Shown here: positions 19,252-28,556 of the stretch, piece after piece
How the letters are laid out: every line of letters starts with the position of its first letter
Position numbering within the stretch: position 1 is the first letter of the stretch
From: Luteimonas sp. S4-F44
GTDB lineage: Bacteria > Pseudomonadota > Gammaproteobacteria > Xanthomonadales > Xanthomonadaceae
Length of the DNA stretch: 64,000 nt
Assembly (NCBI RefSeq): GCF_022637415.1
Contig: NZ_CP093340.1
Location: 2,914,001-2,978,000 of the forward strand
Direction: 5' to 3'
Program-made: the position numbers and the translations under genes
The notes under the pieces: model-generated
Database searches by the model: none
The model's input: only the letters and a program-made list of their open reading frames with translations
What the model was told of the DNA's origin: nothing

Positions 19252-20364
19252 ATGGACATCGGCCCGTTTCTGAAGCTGATGACGGAAAAAAGCGCGTCGG
19301 ACATGTTCCTGAGCACCGGCGCGCCGATTCACATCAAGATCGAGGGCCGGCTGCAGCCGCTCGAAGGCACGCATCTGGCACCCGGGGTCGTCCGCCAGAT
19401 CGCCTACTCGATGATGGACGAGCAGCAAATCCGGCGTTTCGAGCGCGATCTTGAGATGAACATGGCCTACTCGCTGCCCGACGTCGGCCGCTTCCGCGTC
19501 AACGTCTTTCGCCAGCGCGGCGAGGCTGGCATGGTCGTGCGCGCGATCAGCAGCAAGATTCCCGACATCGCGCAGTTGCAGTTGCCGCAGGTGCTCAAGG
19601 ACGTGATCACCGCCCCACGCGGGCTGGTGCTGATCGTAGGCTCCACCGGCTCGGGCAAGTCGACGACGCTGGCCTCGATGATCGACCACCGCAACACCTG
19701 CTCGGCCGGCCACATTCTCACGATCGAGGACCCGATCGAGTACCTGCACCGTCACAAGCGCTCGCTGGTCAACCAGCGCGAGGTCGGGATCGACACCCAG
19801 ACCTTCCACAATGCGCTGAAGAATGCGATGCGCGAAGCGCCCGACGTGATCCTGATCGGCGAGATCCTCGACGCGACCACGATGGAGGCGGCGATCGCGT
19901 TCGCCGAGACCGGGCACCTGTGTCTGGCCACCCTGCACTCCAACAACGCCGACCAGACGATCGAGCGCATCCTCAATTTCTTCCCCGAGGCTGCGCACAA
20001 GAACGTGCTGATGAACCTGTCGCTGAACCTGCGCGCGGTGATCTCCCAACGCCTGGTCGAGGGCGTGGACGGCCGCCGGCTGCCGGCGACCGAAGTGCTG
20101 CTCAACACGCCGACGATCCGCGACCTGCTGCGCCGAGGCCATGTCCACGAGGTCAAGCAGGCGATGGAGGAATCGCTCGAGGAAGGCATGGAGACCTTCG
20201 ACCAGTGCCTCTATCGCCTCTACAAAAGCGGACGCATCGAGCGGGAGACCGCCCTGCGCGCGGCCGACTCGCGCGACGGCCTGGACCTCAAGTTCCGCCT
20301 CTCCGAAGGCGCGGCCGACGCCCATGACCCGTACGCGGACGTGTTCGCCCCGCAATCGCTGTAG
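19252..20364 (+). CDS. pilU: Type IV pilus retraction ATPase, PilU-type
   Basis: The 370-residue hexameric ATPase helps PilT retract type IV pili at the inner membrane. Walker A is GSTGSGKST at 130-138. The Asp box ILTIEDPIEY, the Walker B region DVILIGEILD and the His box TGHLCLATLHSN follow. The length, the N-terminus MDIGPFLKLM and the extended C-terminal tail fit PilU better than PilT (about 345 residues). The ATG at 19252 is preceded by GGGGAA. A much longer in-frame extension upstream overlaps the opposing DUF4398 operon and is rejected. pilT is not in the window. Confidence 0.92.
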   Translation: MDIGPFLKLMTEKSASDMFLSTGAPIHIKIEGRLQPLEGTHLAPGVVRQIAYSMMDEQQIRRFERDLEMNMAYSLPDVGRFRVNVFRQRGEAGMVVRAISSKIPDIAQLQLPQVLKDVITAPRGLVLIVGSTGSGKSTTLASMIDHRNTCSAGHILTIEDPIEYLHRHKRSLVNQREVGIDTQTFHNALKNAMREAPDVILIGEILDATTMEAAIAFAETGHLCLATLHSNNADQTIERILNFFPEAAHKNVLMNLSLNLRAVISQRLVEGVDGRRLPATEVLLNTPTIRDLLRRGHVHEVKQAMEESLEEGMETFDQCLYRLYKSGRIERETALRAADSRDGLDLKFRLSEGAADAHDPYADVFAPQSL

Positions 20365-20374
20365 CCCGCAGCCT

Positions 20375-21034
20375 TCAGGCAGCGTCGGGCTGGGCCTCGG
20401 GCCGCGCGGCAGCGAAGGCCGGCATCGCCAGGCAAGCCGCCTCGATCGCAAGGATGCGCGGGTACGGCGCGAGCTCGACACCGAAACGGCGGGCGTTATA
20501 GAGCTGCGGGACCAGCGCGCAATCAGCGAGCCCGGGCGCGTCGCCGACGCAGAACCTGCCCGCGTCGGGCGCCTCGCCCAGCAGGGTCTCGAACGCCGCG
20601 AGGCCGTCGGCGACCCAGCGCTCGATCCAGCGCGCGCGCCCCGCCGGATCGATCTCCCACTCGCGCTCCAGGAACTGCAGCACGCGCAGGTTGCCCAGCG
20701 GATGGATGTCGCAGGCCACCAGTTGCGCGAGCGCCCTTGCACGATGGCGCGCGATCGGATCGGACGGCAGCAGCGGCGACGACGGGAAGACCTCGTCGAG
20801 GTATTCGATGATCGCCAGCGACTGGGTCAGCATGCGCTCGCCATGCCGCAGCACCGGCACCAACTGCTGGGGATTGCGCGCCGCGTGCGGGGGCGCATGT
20901 TGCTCGCCGCCGTCGCGCAGCAGATGCACCGGCACCGACGCAAACGCCAGCGCTTTGAGGTGCAGCGCGATGCGCACGCGGTACGCAGCGCTCGAACGCC
21001 AGTAGCCGTACAGCGTCAACCCAGTGTCGGTCAC
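20375..21034 (-). CDS. maiA: Maleylacetoacetate isomerase (GST superfamily)
   Basis: The 219-residue zeta-class GST-like enzyme isomerises maleylacetoacetate to fumarylacetoacetate using glutathione, the penultimate step of tyrosine breakdown. The active-site region YGYWRSSAAYRVRIALHLK at the N-terminus carries the conserved SSxxxR motif, and LTQSLAIIEYLDE binds the glutathione gamma-glutamyl end. The start is GTG at 21034, overlapping the fahA stop as GTGA, so the pair is coupled. The hppD/hmgA genes of the same pathway lie 34 kb away. Confidence 0.93.
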   Translation of the reverse strand: MTDTGLTLYGYWRSSAAYRVRIALHLKALAFASVPVHLLRDGGEQHAPPHAARNPQQLVPVLRHGERMLTQSLAIIEYLDEVFPSSPLLPSDPIARHRARALAQLVACDIHPLGNLRVLQFLEREWEIDPAGRARWIERWVADGLAAFETLLGEAPDAGRFCVGDAPGLADCALVPQLYNARRFGVELAPYPRILAIEAACLAMPAFAAARPEAQPDAA

Positions 21035-22035
21035 GCGTCCGTATCCGCGTCGGGCACATAGCGCTCGACGACCTGCTCGATCGCACCGAAGATGCTCGCC
21101 CCCGACGCATCGAGCATCTCGATGCGCACGGTGTCGCCGAACGACAAAAACGGCGTCGTCGGCGCGCCATGCTCGAGCGTTTCCACGACGCGGCGCTCGG
21201 CGAAGCACGAGGCGCCCTTGCTGGTGTCGGCATTGGCGATGGTGCCCGAACCGACGATCGTGCCGGCGGTCAGCGGCCGCGTCCTGGCCGCGTGGGCCAC
21301 CAGCTGCGCGAAGTCGAACTGCATGTCCACGCCGGCTTCCGGCGCGCCGAACCAGTCGCCGTTGACGTGGGTCACCAGCGGCAGGTGCAGTTTGTGGTCG
21401 CGCCAGGCCTCGCCCAGTTCGTCCGGCGTCACGAATACCGGGCTCAGTGCCGACCTCGGTTTGGACTGCAGGAAGCCGAAGCCCTTGGCGAGCTCGCCGG
21501 GGATCAGGTTGCGCAGGCTGACATCGTTGACCAGGCCGACGAGCTGGATGTGGCCGGCCGCCTGGGCCGGCGTCACGGCCATCGGCACATCGTCGGTGAC
21601 CACGACGATCTCCGCTTCCAAGTCGATCCCGGAGTCCTCGCTGGTCACCTTGATCGTGTCGCGCGGGCCGTAGAACCCGGCGCTGGTCGCCTGGTACATC
21701 AGCGGGTCGGTGTAGAAGCTCTCGGGCACCTCGGCGCCACGCGCGCGCCGCACCCGCTCGACGTGTGGCAGGTAGGCGCTGCCGTCGACGAACTCGTAGG
21801 CGCGCGGCAGCGGCGCGGCGAGCCGGGCGACATCGAGATCGAAGACGCCATCGGCATCGCCGGCGTTGAGCGATTCGTAGAGCGCATTGAGCCGAGGCGC
21901 GGCGTTCGACCAGTCGTCGAGTGCCTGTTGCAGCGTCGCCGCCACGCCGGTGGCGCGCACGGCCGTGGCCAGATCGCGCGAGACGACGATCAGGGTGCCG
22001 TCGCGGCCGCCCTCCTTCAGTGAACCCAGCTTCAT
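21031..22035 (-). CDS. fahA: Fumarylacetoacetate hydrolase family protein
   Basis: The 334-residue enzyme hydrolyses fumarylacetoacetate to fumarate and acetoacetate. Family segments are DSGIDLEAEIVVVTDD (acidic metal ligands), VGLVNDVSLRNL, FGFLQSKPRSALSP and GTIVGSGTIAN. The ATG at 22035 has GGAG at good spacing. Upstream at 22061-22078 is a site 14/18 identical to one in front of hppD, suggesting joint control. It is followed by maiA with a 4-bp overlap. Confidence 0.94.
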   Translation of the reverse strand: MKLGSLKEGGRDGTLIVVSRDLATAVRATGVAATLQQALDDWSNAAPRLNALYESLNAGDADGVFDLDVARLAAPLPRAYEFVDGSAYLPHVERVRRARGAEVPESFYTDPLMYQATSAGFYGPRDTIKVTSEDSGIDLEAEIVVVTDDVPMAVTPAQAAGHIQLVGLVNDVSLRNLIPGELAKGFGFLQSKPRSALSPVFVTPDELGEAWRDHKLHLPLVTHVNGDWFGAPEAGVDMQFDFAQLVAHAARTRPLTAGTIVGSGTIANADTSKGASCFAERRVVETLEHGAPTTPFLSFGDTVRIEMLDASGASIFGAIEQVVERYVPDADTDA

Positions 22036-22060
22036 GGCAACTCCGGTTGGCGTCGGCTAT

Positions 22061-22078
22061 TCGTTTCGATTGTAACCA
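22061..22078 (-). promoter_or_regulatory. Candidate MarR-type operator upstream of fahA
   Basis: The top-strand sequence tcgtttcgattgtaacca matches tagtttcaactgcaacca at 56921-56938, between hppD and its divergent marR gene, at 14 of 18 positions. Both lie 26-42 bp upstream of the first gene of a tyrosine-catabolism operon and in the same orientation. A shared operator is inferred. Confidence 0.5.
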
Positions 22079-22093
22079 AATGCCGGGCCGCGA

Positions 22094-22828
22094 TCAGTCC
22101 TCGCCCTGGAACGCGCCACTGCGATAGGTCAGCACCAGGGTATCGCGATGGCCGGCACCGTCGACCGGCTGGATCGGCGTCGATTCGTGGATGACGCGGT
22201 GATCGTCGAGCAGCAAGGCCGACCAGGGCCGGGTGAGCGTGAAGCGTTGGCCGCTGGGGCCGTCGGCGTCGAAGACGCGGGTTTCGCCGCCCTTGATGCC
22301 CTCGCGCGCGACGAGCAGCACGGCGACGAAATCCACGCCGTCGCGATGCGCGCCTTCAGGCGTGGGCCGCCCAATGCCATCGGTCGTGTCGATACGGAAC
22401 TGGTGCGCTTCCACATACCAGGGCCGACGCGCGCGGACCTGGCCGAACACCGCGCCGAGCCCGGCGATCAGCGTCGTCCACACCGGCGCCGCCGCCGTGG
22501 CCGCGGCGACCGGGTCGAACCAGCGGTGCATGCCGCCGTGCAGCGCGTTGTAGTCCTCCGATTGCCAGTGCGCGCGTCGCGCCGCCGCGACGAGTTGGTC
22601 GCCGTGCTGCACGTAGCAGGCATGGCGGCGCCGGCGATAGCGCCCGCCGTCGCGCAGATAGCCGTCGGGCGGCAGTGCGTCCCAGTCTGTTCGCAGCGAT
22701 TGGAGATCGGCGATCGCGACATCGCACAGCGCCGACAGCGCATCGGGCGCCAGCACCGCGAAACCATGGGCCTTGAGATCGGCAACCGCACGCGCGGCGT
22801 CGGACAATGGAGGAAGCGGGCTGTGCAT
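22094..22828 (-). CDS. 2OG-Fe(II) dioxygenase family protein (PF10014-like)
   Basis: The 244-residue putative non-haem iron, 2-oxoglutarate-dependent oxygenase has iron ligands HxD in EGAHRDGVDFV near residues 162-172 and a distal His in DDHRVIHESTP near 210-220, followed by an Arg-containing strand. The family includes amino-acid hydroxylases such as L-isoleucine dioxygenases, but the substrate here cannot be deduced. It is transcribed the same way as fahA, 58 bp upstream of it, yet the operator-like site lies between the two. Confidence 0.8.
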   Translation of the reverse strand: MHSPLPPLSDAARAVADLKAHGFAVLAPDALSALCDVAIADLQSLRTDWDALPPDGYLRDGGRYRRRRHACYVQHGDQLVAAARRAHWQSEDYNALHGGMHRWFDPVAAATAAAPVWTTLIAGLGAVFGQVRARRPWYVEAHQFRIDTTDGIGRPTPEGAHRDGVDFVAVLLVAREGIKGGETRVFDADGPSGQRFTLTRPWSALLLDDHRVIHESTPIQPVDGAGHRDTLVLTYRSGAFQGED

Positions 22829-22897
22829 CGGCGGATTCTAGGGCGTGGCGCCGGCCTGCGGGCGAGGTTCGCTCGATGCCGGCGCGCACTTTCCACG

Positions 22898-22923
22898 CAA
22901 AAAAAGCCCGCCTTTCGGCGGGC
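22898..22923 (-). terminator. Intrinsic terminator of tRNA-Gln
   Basis: An 8-bp stem AGCCCGCC/GGCGGGCT with a 4-nt loop is followed on the minus strand by seven T residues, just 3' of the tRNA gene. Confidence 0.88.
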
Positions 22924-22934
22924 TCTTTCGTAGA

Positions 22935-23009
22935 TGGCAGCCCCGGATGGATTCGAACCACCGAATGCCTGAGTCAGAGTCAGGTGCCTTACCGCTTGGC
23001 GACGGGGCT
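22935..23009 (-). tRNA. tRNA-Gln, anticodon CTG
   Basis: A complete cloverleaf is read on the minus strand. The acceptor AGCCCCG pairs with CGGGGCT, and the D arm is GCC...GGC. The anticodon stem CCTGA/TCAGG encloses loop CTCTGAC (anticodon CTG). The T arm is GGTGG TTCGAAT CCATC, the discriminator is G and CCA is encoded. The G73 discriminator fits glutamine. Confidence 0.96.
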
Positions 23010-23099
23010 ATGTCGCTATTGTACCGCTGAAACCGCAAACAATCGCAAGTCCCGGCGATGCCGGATCCACGCATCGCGCGTGAATCCGAACCCGCGCGA

Positions 23100-23492
23100 T
23101 CAGCGCTTGGAGAACTGCGTGGCGCGGCGTGCCTTGTGCAGACCGACCTTCTTGCGCTCGACTTCGCGCGCGTCGCGGGTCATGAACCCGGCCTTGCGCA
23201 GTTCGGTCTTCAGCGTTTCGTCGTACTCGACCAGCGCGCGCGCAATGCCCAGGCGGATCGCACCGGCCTGGCCGGTGGTACCGCCGCCGGTGGCGGTGAC
23301 GACGACGTCGAAGGTCTCGGTGTTTTGGGTCAGCTCGAGCGGCTGGCGCACGATCATGCGCGCGGTCTCGCGGCCGAAGAACTCGTCGAGCGGACGGTCG
23401 TTGACGGTGATCTTGCCGCTGCCCTTGCGCAGGAACACGCGGGCGACGGAGGACTTGCGACGGCCGGTGCCGTAATTCTGGGTGATAGCCAT
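23100..23492 (-). CDS. rpsI: 30S ribosomal protein S9
   Basis: The 130-residue protein has the S9 core ([41 protein letters not shown]) and the basic C-terminus ending ATQFSKR, which reaches the P-site tRNA. It is cotranscribed with rplM, whose stop is 3 bp upstream, in the universal rplM-rpsI order. Confidence 0.98.
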   Translation of the reverse strand: MAITQNYGTGRRKSSVARVFLRKGSGKITVNDRPLDEFFGRETARMIVRQPLELTQNTETFDVVVTATGGGTTGQAGAIRLGIARALVEYDETLKTELRKAGFMTRDAREVERKKVGLHKARRATQFSKR

Positions 23493-23495
23493 GAC

Positions 23496-23924
23496 TTAGA
23501 GTTCCAGGGGCTGCGGCTGCTGGGCGGCGTGCGGATGCTCGGCACCCTTGTACACCTTGAGCTTGCGGTACATGGCACGGCCGAGCGTGTTCTTCGGCAG
23601 CATGCCCTTGACGGCGATCTCGATCACGCGTTCGGGATGGCGCTCGAGCGCCTGGCCCAGCGATTCGGTCTTGAGGTTGCCGATGTAGCCCGTGAAACGG
23701 TGATAGAGCTTGTCGGTCATCTTCTTGCCGGTCACCGCAATCTTCTCGGCGTTGATCACGACGATGTAGTCGCCGGTATCGACATGCGGGGTGTAGACAG
23801 GCTTGTGCTTGCCGCGCAGGCGGTGAGCGATTTCCGCGCTCAGGCGGCCCAGCGTCTTGCCGGTGGCGTCGACGAGATACCAGTCGCGCTGGACGGTCTC
23901 GGACTTGGCGGTGAAAGTCTTCAT
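23496..23924 (-). CDS. rplM: 50S ribosomal protein L13
   Basis: The 142-residue protein has the L13 signatures [20 protein letters not shown] and [20 protein letters not shown], followed by [12 protein letters not shown]. The ATG at 23924 gives the canonical MKTFTAK start; a longer frame to 24314 crosses the promoter region. It heads the rplM-rpsI operon, with a sigma-70-like promoter about 100 bp upstream. Confidence 0.98.
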   Translation of the reverse strand: MKTFTAKSETVQRDWYLVDATGKTLGRLSAEIAHRLRGKHKPVYTPHVDTGDYIVVINAEKIAVTGKKMTDKLYHRFTGYIGNLKTESLGQALERHPERVIEIAVKGMLPKNTLGRAMYRKLKVYKGAEHPHAAQQPQPLEL

Positions 23925-24021
23925 GACGGGTTGGTACTCGGTCGGTGACTGGTCGGGCTGATTGCGCCGGTGGCCGGCGGAACTTCGCCTCGCGTTGTGT
24001 ACGGTGCAGCAAAGAAGCGGG

Positions 24022-24051
24022 ATCATAGCGCGGCCGGCAAGGGGCGCGCAA
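24022..24051 (-). promoter_or_regulatory. Sigma-70-like promoter for rplM-rpsI
   Basis: On the minus strand TTGCGC (24046-24051) and TATGAT (24022-24027) are separated by 18 bp, in the intergenic space upstream of rplM and downstream of the methyltransferase stop. Confidence 0.5.
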
Positions 24052-24072
24052 CTGGCAGGCAGTCCTGGCAGA

Positions 24073-24690
24073 TCAGCCCTGGCCGGCCAGGTCGTGCCCG
24101 GCATGCCCCCCTGAGGCGGGTTTTGCGATGAGTCGCCTCGAAAGTCCTGCAATGACGCCACGCGCGACACGATGTGACAACGGCTGTTTCGTGACCCGAA
24201 ACACACCGACGGTATCGCCCCACACCGCACTGTCGGCGTCGGCATCAGGCGCCCAATCGGTCGTGATCTCGACCACATCGGTGCCCCCCCAGCGCGCCAA
24301 TGCCTCGAACCCATCCGGGTAGAAGCGCCAGCAGTCCACGGGGTAGCGATGTTCTGGCCCTCTCGATGGCGCCAGCAGGAAGATCATTCCGCCAGGCGCG
24401 ACGACTCGCACCATCTCCAGCCAACTCAGCCAGAAGAAATCCATGTGTTCGATCGCCTGGCCTGACACCAGAATGTCGAACGACCCGCTCGCGAACGGCA
24501 GTCGATAAGGGGACTCGAGCACGACGTCGACGTTGGGGCCCTGCTCGAGATCGGCGCCGACATAGGACCAGACCGGATCGTCGAACACTTCCTTGTAGCT
24601 GCCGTTGACATCGTAGCTCCCGATGTCCAGCACTCGCCGCGGCTGTGAACGCGGCACATAGCGGGACACCAGGTCGCGCATGTGTCTCAT
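24073..24690 (-). CDS. SAM-dependent methyltransferase (class I)
   Basis: The 205-residue protein has motif [14 protein letters not shown] near 21-33, a post-I region [14 protein letters not shown], motif II-like [13 protein letters not shown] and [17 protein letters not shown], typical of small-molecule or sugar methyltransferases (Methyltransf_11). The ATG at 24690 is taken over an upstream in-frame start at 24870 that would run through the downstream hairpin and the 3' end of the next gene. The ribosome-binding site is weak. With the secreted protein at 24761 it occupies the space between rplM and coq7, and no shared function is evident. Confidence 0.78.
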   Translation of the reverse strand: MRHMRDLVSRYVPRSQPRRVLDIGSYDVNGSYKEVFDDPVWSYVGADLEQGPNVDVVLESPYRLPFASGSFDILVSGQAIEHMDFFWLSWLEMVRVVAPGGMIFLLAPSRGPEHRYPVDCWRFYPDGFEALARWGGTDVVEITTDWAPDADADSAVWGDTVGVFRVTKQPLSHRVARGVIAGLSRRLIAKPASGGHAGHDLAGQG

Positions 24691-24722
24691 CGAACTTAAA
24701 TGCAAACTTGTCTCTCCCAGAC

Positions 24723-24753
24723 CCGAAAGCGCGGGCAATGCCCGCGCTTTCGG
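24723..24753. terminator. 14-bp perfect hairpin, likely terminator of the secreted-protein gene
   Basis: CCGAAAGCGCGGGC (24723-24736) and GCCCGCGCTTTCGG (24740-24753) pair perfectly around a 3-nt loop, beginning 8 bp after the stop of the gene ending at 24761. No run of T follows, so termination strength is uncertain. Confidence 0.6.
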
Positions 24754-24760
24754 AGGTATT

Positions 24761-25792
24761 TCAGCGGCCGGGAACCCGGCAGCACGTTGCATCGACGCGG
24801 TAGCCGAACAGACCGCCGATGAGGGAGGTCGTGAGCCCGCACCTCCAACCGGTCGGGTGCCCAGCGTCATTAACGGCCGGTCCGGACGAGGCGACGGTCA
24901 GCCCAATGGGCCCGCCGCAGCCGCCTCCGGTCGCAGTGTAGCCCGCAGGACATGTCGAGGTCACGTTGACCAGATTGAGGTTGAGCAGGTTGCCGGTCTG
25001 CGTTTGGACGACGCAATCGATCGGAGTCGCCACGGGCTCCATGTAGTACCCGTAGACGTCCACGACCAGGTGCGTATTGGACGTGCTGAACGCGGTGAAC
25101 TGATTCGCGCAACCAGGCCGGCAAAGCTTCAGGGAGATCTGATTGGCAATATCGGAGCCAACAAAATTGATGGTCGCCGCATTGGGCTGGTTGGTATTGG
25201 ATGGGTAGAGCGTCATGTAGCCGACGGACTGCGCGGTGTCGACCGCGACAACGTTGGCCAACAGCACGGAGGCGTTTTCGGGAATGCCGCAGTTGGTCGC
25301 CGAGCCGCCCTGCGAGATGAAGTCGTTCGAGGTCCACCCCCGGAAGCTTCGCGTCGTGTTCCCGGTCAGCATGCCACCCGCCTGGCGAGTGTCGAGAATT
25401 CGACAAGGCGGTAACGGGGTGAAGACCAGATCGTTCTCCGTGTCGCCGATCTGGAGCGGGCGGTTGCCGGGAAGGTTTGCGGCGGAGCTTCCCCCGAACA
25501 GGGCACCGGTCATCGCGTCGAACGTGCTCGCGGACGCGGCGCGCTGCAGGTTGCCTACGTCTGCGGATGCGAATGTGCCCATCATCTGTTCCGTCCATTC
25601 TCCCGACGTCATTCCATAGCGTCGTTCGATCTGGGGGCCCCAGCGTTTTGAGATCTCTGTTGCATATCTGGCACGCTGAGAGTCCTGCGTTGGCGCTCGT
25701 TTCTCGTTCGCGTACGCGAACGTGATGACAGCTGCGAGACACACTGCAACTCCGGCAGCCAGGATCGTGTTCTGCTTATGGTTCACTTTCAT
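24761..25792 (-). CDS. Secreted protein with CRILDTR / VVDVYGYY repeat-family motifs
   Basis: The 343-residue protein has a signal peptide (hydrophobic 9-27, cleavage near AYAN). A central domain (about 120-250) shows PPCRILDTRQAGG, ASVLLANVVAVDT, GYMTLYPSN, NFVGSDIANQ and HLVVDVYGYY. This pattern recurs in extracellular proteins of several phyla whose role is unknown. The C-terminal part has six cysteines between about 255 and 340 (TCPAGYTATGGGCGG, WRCGLTT, DATCCRVPGR), suggesting disulfides. The ATG at 25792 has AAAGGAGAGGG upstream. Composition is less GC-rich than neighbours. No enzymatic motif was found. Confidence 0.8.
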   Translation of the reverse strand: MKVNHKQNTILAAGVAVCLAAVITFAYANEKRAPTQDSQRARYATEISKRWGPQIERRYGMTSGEWTEQMMGTFASADVGNLQRAASASTFDAMTGALFGGSSAANLPGNRPLQIGDTENDLVFTPLPPCRILDTRQAGGMLTGNTTRSFRGWTSNDFISQGGSATNCGIPENASVLLANVVAVDTAQSVGYMTLYPSNTNQPNAATINFVGSDIANQISLKLCRPGCANQFTAFSTSNTHLVVDVYGYYMEPVATPIDCVVQTQTGNLLNLNLVNVTSTCPAGYTATGGGCGGPIGLTVASSGPAVNDAGHPTGWRCGLTTSLIGGLFGYRVDATCCRVPGR

Positions 25793-26125
25793 GTTGAATG
25801 CCCTCTCCTTTGGGTGGCCTTGCAGAGCTATCGTTCAGATAGCAACGGAGCATTCGCTGCTACGCCGTGAAGACGGCGTGATAATTCGTTAATTTCGGAT
25901 TCAGGATTCAAAATCTGCGACCGAAGTACGTACAAGTCCGACATCGAGGTCGAATCTGGACCGCGTTCGCGGATCGAATCCCACACGCGGGGCGTTCAGA
26001 AGATGGCCCACGCTGGAAGGCACTGGCTGCCATCGAGCGGTAGTTGACGAGCGTGTGACATCGCGATTGGCGAAGCAGCGTCCAATCGCGACAATGGCCG
26101 TGCGCCCCGCCATAGGAACATCGCG
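25793..26125. other. Intergenic region between secreted protein and coq7
   Basis: 333 bp with no credible gene. It is AT-richer than the surroundings near 25880-25920 and contains a 7-bp hairpin ACGCCGT/ACGGCGT at 25862-25879. Both divergent genes must have promoters here, but no clear -35/-10 pair was identified. Confidence 0.45.
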
Positions 26126-26773
26126 ATGCCCCACGTCCGGCCACGATTCGGCCCGCTCGACCAGGTCCTGGTCGAAACCCAGCGCGCGCTGGAGACGGTC
26201 TTCGGCAATCCGCGCGCCGCCCGGCCCAATCCGGCGGCCGACACCCCCGACGTCGTGCTCGACCCGAACGAGCGCCGCCATGCGGCCGGTCTGATGCGCA
26301 TCAACCATGTCGGCGAAGTCTGCGCCCAGGGGCTGTATTTCGGGCAGGCCGCGGTCGCCCGAGAGCCCGACACCCGCCACCACCTGCTCGAGGCCGCGCA
26401 GGAGGAAACCGACCACCTGGCCTGGTGCGCGCAGCGCCTGCGCGAACTCGACAGCCGGCCCAGCGTGTTCAATCCGCTGTGGTACGGCGGCAGCTACGCG
26501 CTCGGCGTGCTGGCCGGGCTGCGTGGCGACGGCTGGAACCTCGGCTTCGTGGTCGAGACCGAACGCCAGGTCGAGGCACATCTGGACGAGCACCTGGAGA
26601 CGTTGCCGCCGGCCGATGCGCGCAGCCGTGACATCCTGCGCCAGATGAAGGAGGACGAGGCCCGGCATGCCGACCACGCCGAACTGGCCGGCGCCCGCGC
26701 GCTGCCCTGGCCAATCCCCTCGCTGATGTCGGCCGCCTCGTCGGTGATGAAGACGGTGGCGTACCGGCTGTAG
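26126..26773 (+). CDS. coq7: 3-demethoxyubiquinol 3-hydroxylase (Coq7 family)
   Basis: The 215-residue carboxylate-bridged di-iron monooxygenase hydroxylates the ubiquinone ring in the penultimate step of ubiquinone synthesis at the membrane face. Di-iron ligands sit in [13 protein letters not shown] (E), EETDHLAW (ExxH), [14 protein letters not shown] and [12 protein letters not shown] (ExxH), the repeated helical motifs of the family. It begins at ATG 26126 and is convergent with speD across a bidirectional terminator-like hairpin. In Xanthomonas it sits in the same coq7-speD-clp neighbourhood. Confidence 0.95.
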   Translation: MPHVRPRFGPLDQVLVETQRALETVFGNPRAARPNPAADTPDVVLDPNERRHAAGLMRINHVGEVCAQGLYFGQAAVAREPDTRHHLLEAAQEETDHLAWCAQRLRELDSRPSVFNPLWYGGSYALGVLAGLRGDGWNLGFVVETERQVEAHLDEHLETLPPADARSRDILRQMKEDEARHADHAELAGARALPWPIPSLMSAASSVMKTVAYRL

Positions 26774-26870
26774 TCCCTCGCCGTGACGGGCGATCGGTAG
26801 CGGGCAATGCGACGCGGCAGGCGTCCGGCAACGGCCAAACGCCCATCGGATCGCCGAGCGCTCCAAACGG

Positions 26871-26903
26871 AAAACGGCCCCGCATCACGCGAAGCCGTTT
26901 TTC
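26871..26903. terminator. Bidirectional terminator between coq7 and speD
   Basis: AAAACGGC (26871-26878) pairs with GCCGTTTT (26894-26901) around a 15-nt loop. T runs follow the stem on the plus strand and, more weakly, on the minus strand, as expected between convergent genes. Confidence 0.6.
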
Positions 26904-26934
26904 GAATCATGCGCCGCCAATCACGGCGCCTGCG

Positions 26935-27726
26935 TCAATCGACGAGGTTGCGCCCGTGATAGAGCTCTTCGATCTCGCGCTTGAGGCGCGCCTCGATCTT
27001 CATCCGGTCCTTGAATGAGAGGTTGCGCGCCTTCTCCTCGAACAGGTACTGGTCGAGGTCGAAGTCCTTGAGGTGCATCTTCGTGTGGAAGATGTTCTCC
27101 TGGTAGACATTCACATCGAGCGCGTCGTAGCGCGACTTGATGTTCTTGGCCAGGTAGTCCTGGATCGAATTGATCTTGTGGTCGATGTAGTGCTTCTTGC
27201 CCTTCACGTCGCGGGTGAAGCCGCGCACGCGGTAGTCCATGACCACGATGTCCGACTCGAGGCTCTCGATCAGGTAGTTGAGCGCCTTGAGCGGCGAGAT
27301 CACGCCGCACGTCGCCACATCGATATCGGCCCGGAAGGTCGCGATGCCGTTGTCGGGGTGGGTCTCGGGATAGGTGTGGACGGTGATGTGCGACTTGTCC
27401 AGGTGCGCGACCACCGCATCGGAGATCACGCCCTTGGCGTCCTTGCGATCGATCACCGGTTCCTCGGAGATCAGGATCGTCACCGACGCGCCCTGGGGCT
27501 CGTAGTCCTGGCGGGCGACGTGCAGGATGTTCGCGCCGATGATCTCCGCGACGTCGGTCAGGATCTGCGTCAGCCGGTCGGCGTTGTAGACTTCGTCGAT
27601 GTAGGCGATATAGCGCTGGCGCTCGTCCTCGGACGAGGCGTAGCACACGTCGTAGATGTTGAACGACAGGGCCTTGGTCAGGTTGTTGAAACCCTGGAGC
27701 TTCAGGCGCGGGAGCGGTTTGACCAC
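26935..27726 (-). CDS. speD: S-adenosylmethionine decarboxylase proenzyme, E. coli type
   Basis: The enzyme decarboxylates SAM to provide aminopropyl groups for spermidine. The 263-residue chain is the long enterobacterial-type SpeD. Autocleavage before S112 in [13 protein letters not shown] would generate the pyruvoyl cofactor, and the catalytic Cys is in [10 protein letters not shown]. The start is a GTG at 27726 giving MVKPLPRL, the family N-terminus, with GAGGGT upstream; ATG starts further out are outside the conserved protein. The divergent clp gene begins 135 bp away. Confidence 0.96.
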   Translation of the reverse strand: MVKPLPRLKLQGFNNLTKALSFNIYDVCYASSEDERQRYIAYIDEVYNADRLTQILTDVAEIIGANILHVARQDYEPQGASVTILISEEPVIDRKDAKGVISDAVVAHLDKSHITVHTYPETHPDNGIATFRADIDVATCGVISPLKALNYLIESLESDIVVMDYRVRGFTRDVKGKKHYIDHKINSIQDYLAKNIKSRYDALDVNVYQENIFHTKMHLKDFDLDQYLFEEKARNLSFKDRMKIEARLKREIEELYHGRNLVD

Positions 27727-27861
27727 AGCGGTCGACCCTCGGGGGTTGGGCGAAACGGCAATTATGCGGCAAACCGGGGCCCACTCGCGACCTCGGCACG
27801 CGGTGGTTTGCCCCCAACGGGCCGACCGCCTACTCTTCGGCATTCCCCGCTGCGACGCCTC

Positions 27862-28551
27862 ATGCCCTCCGACCCCGTGGCCCTGATCAATTCCCATGTC
27901 CGTACGCCGCACCCGATGTCACCGTCGGCGGCGGCCATCGAACGCTTCCTCGCCCACTGCCACCGCCGCCGCTATCCGCCGCGCAGCGAAGTGTTCCGCC
28001 CCGGCGATCCGGCGGGCACGCTGTACTACGTGGTCAGCGGCTCGGTCAGCATCATCACCGAGGAGGACGACGGCCGCGAACTGGTGCTGGGGTACTTCGG
28101 GCCGGGCGAGATGGTCGGCGAGATGGGCCTGTTCATCGAGTCGGACGTGCGCGAGGTCATCCTGCGCACCCGGACCCAGTGCGAACTGGCCGAGATCAGC
28201 TACGAGCGGCTCTATCAGCTGTTCGAGACCTCGCTGGCCGGGGACGCGACCTCGATCATGTATGCGATCGGCGCACAGCTCTCGCGCCGGCTGCTCGACA
28301 CCAGCCGCAAGGCCGGCCGGCTGGCGTTCCTGGACGTCACCGACCGCATCGTGCGCACGCTGCACGACCTGACCCGGGAGCCGGACGCGATGAGCCACCC
28401 GCAGGGCACCCAGTTGCGGATCTCGCGGCAGGAGCTGGCCCGGCTGGTCGGGTGCTCGCGCGAGATGGCGGGCCGGGTGCTCAAGAAGCTGCAGGCCGAT
28501 GGCAAGCTGACCGCCCGGGGCAAGACCATCGTGCTGTTCGGGACCCGGTAG
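27862..28551 (+). CDS. clp: CRP-family global regulator Clp
   Basis: The 229-residue CRP/FNR protein has an N-terminal cyclic-nucleotide fold ([33 protein letters not shown]) and a C-terminal winged helix. The recognition segment [20 protein letters not shown] is identical in type to Xanthomonas Clp. Clp controls virulence-type extracellular enzymes and is inhibited by c-di-GMP rather than activated by cAMP in Xanthomonas. The start at ATG 27862 adds a short variable N-terminus; ATG 27916 (MSPSAAA) is an alternative. It sits divergent to speD, as in other xanthomonads. Confidence 0.94.
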   Translation: MPSDPVALINSHVRTPHPMSPSAAAIERFLAHCHRRRYPPRSEVFRPGDPAGTLYYVVSGSVSIITEEDDGRELVLGYFGPGEMVGEMGLFIESDVREVILRTRTQCELAEISYERLYQLFETSLAGDATSIMYAIGAQLSRRLLDTSRKAGRLAFLDVTDRIVRTLHDLTREPDAMSHPQGTQLRISRQELARLVGCSREMAGRVLKKLQADGKLTARGKTIVLFGTR

Positions 28552-28556
28552 AGGCC

